The notes below the pieces were generated by a model. The model was not told the origin of the DNA. It did no database searches and saw only the letters and a list, made by a program, of their open reading frames with translations. A stretch of 5,361 bases of DNA from positions 1 through 5,361 of the forward strand of contig DAOVKY010000069.1 in the NCBI GenBank assembly GCA_030631525.1. Reading direction: 5' to 3'. Shown here one piece after another: positions 5,091 through 5,361 of the stretch (the first letter of the stretch is position 1; every line of letters begins with the position of its first letter). The stretch comes from a bacterium (GTDB lineage: Bacteria; JAHJDO01). Position numbers and translations under genes: made by a program.

Positions 5091-5361
5091 ATGCCCTCAC
5101 TAAATGATATCTCAAGACTAATAGTGAAACCTATCGATAGATTATCCGGCACTATTTGTGTTCCCGGAGACAAATCAATTTCTCATCGCGCTGTTATTCT
5201 TGGCTCTCTGGCAAAGGGAACAACAAGAATAACAGGGTTTCTTGAGAGCGAAGACTGCATGAGAACGGTTGAAATTTTCCGGCAGTTGGGGGTTGATATA
5301 GCTGTAAGTGGAAATGAGGCAGTGATAACTTCGAATGGTCTCCATGGACTGAAAGCGCCCA
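5091..5361 (+). CDS. aroA: 3-phosphoshikimate 1-carboxyvinyltransferase (EPSP synthase), N-terminal part (3' end outside window)
   Basis: AroA joins phosphoenolpyruvate to shikimate-3-phosphate in the chorismate pathway. The first 90 codons are present and open to the window edge. After a short lead (MPSLNDISRLIVKPIDRLSG) comes the signature VPGDKSISHRAVILGSLAKG, with the catalytic lysine and the conserved Ser and Arg that bind substrate. GFLESEDCMRTVEIFRQLGV follows, also typical. The form resembles the Bacillus/Thermotoga type of the enzyme more than the E. coli one. ATG 5091 lies 11 bases after the tyrA stop; GGAG at 5073-5076 is a distant ribosome site. Whether the gene is complete cannot be seen. 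Chorismate made through AroA supplies the prephenate that TyrA uses, so pairing the two genes makes metabolic sense. Confidence 0.95.
   Translation, partial: MPSLNDISRLIVKPIDRLSGTICVPGDKSISHRAVILGSLAKGTTRITGFLESEDCMRTVEIFRQLGVDIAVSGNEAVITSNGLHGLKAP

Overview
The window is about 5.4 kb of AT-rich bacterial chromosome (purM is about 38% GC by hand count) and is almost entirely coding. Every gene but one belongs to a recognisable family. The order is: the end of an RNase G/E gene, ribosomal protein L21, an unrecognised single-span membrane protein, an HU-type nucleoid protein, purM, a toxin-antitoxin pair on the opposite strand, purN, tyrA, and the start of aroA. The lineage cannot be fixed from this sequence. 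The AT richness, the frequent AGA/AGG arginine codons and the unusual gene neighbourhoods would fit an uncultivated candidate phylum of Gram-negative type, but that is a guess.

Region 1 (1-1933) concerns RNA, translation and the nucleoid. The RNase G gene runs in from the left. A plausible promoter (593-621) then drives a tightly overlapping unit of rplU, the membrane protein and the HU gene, closed by a clear intrinsic terminator (1897-1933). In most bacteria rplU is followed by rpmA (L27) and often obgE. Here rpmA is absent and the unrecognised gene takes its place, overlapping both neighbours.

Region 2 (1944-5361) is purine and aromatic amino-acid biosynthesis. purM (AIR synthetase) starts 10 bases after the terminator and has no visible Shine-Dalgarno sequence. 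purN (GAR transformylase), tyrA (prephenate/arogenate dehydrogenase) and aroA (EPSP synthase) form a second co-directional unit with a 4-base overlap and an 11-base gap. purN has a near-consensus promoter so close to its start codon that its mRNA would be leaderless or nearly so.

Region 3 (2946-3604) sits between purM and purN. It is a DinJ/YafQ-like type II toxin-antitoxin module read from the minus strand, with its own promoter, a strong Shine-Dalgarno sequence and a set of small dyads between its promoter and the divergent purN promoter. It is somewhat richer in GC (about 44%) than purM, and it splits a purM-purN pair that is adjacent in many bacteria, so it was probably acquired. Its toxin gene converges on purM with only 4 bases between the stop codons.

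No stretch longer than 300 bases lacks a gene. I see no tRNA, rRNA, CRISPR array, insertion sequence or recognisable riboswitch.
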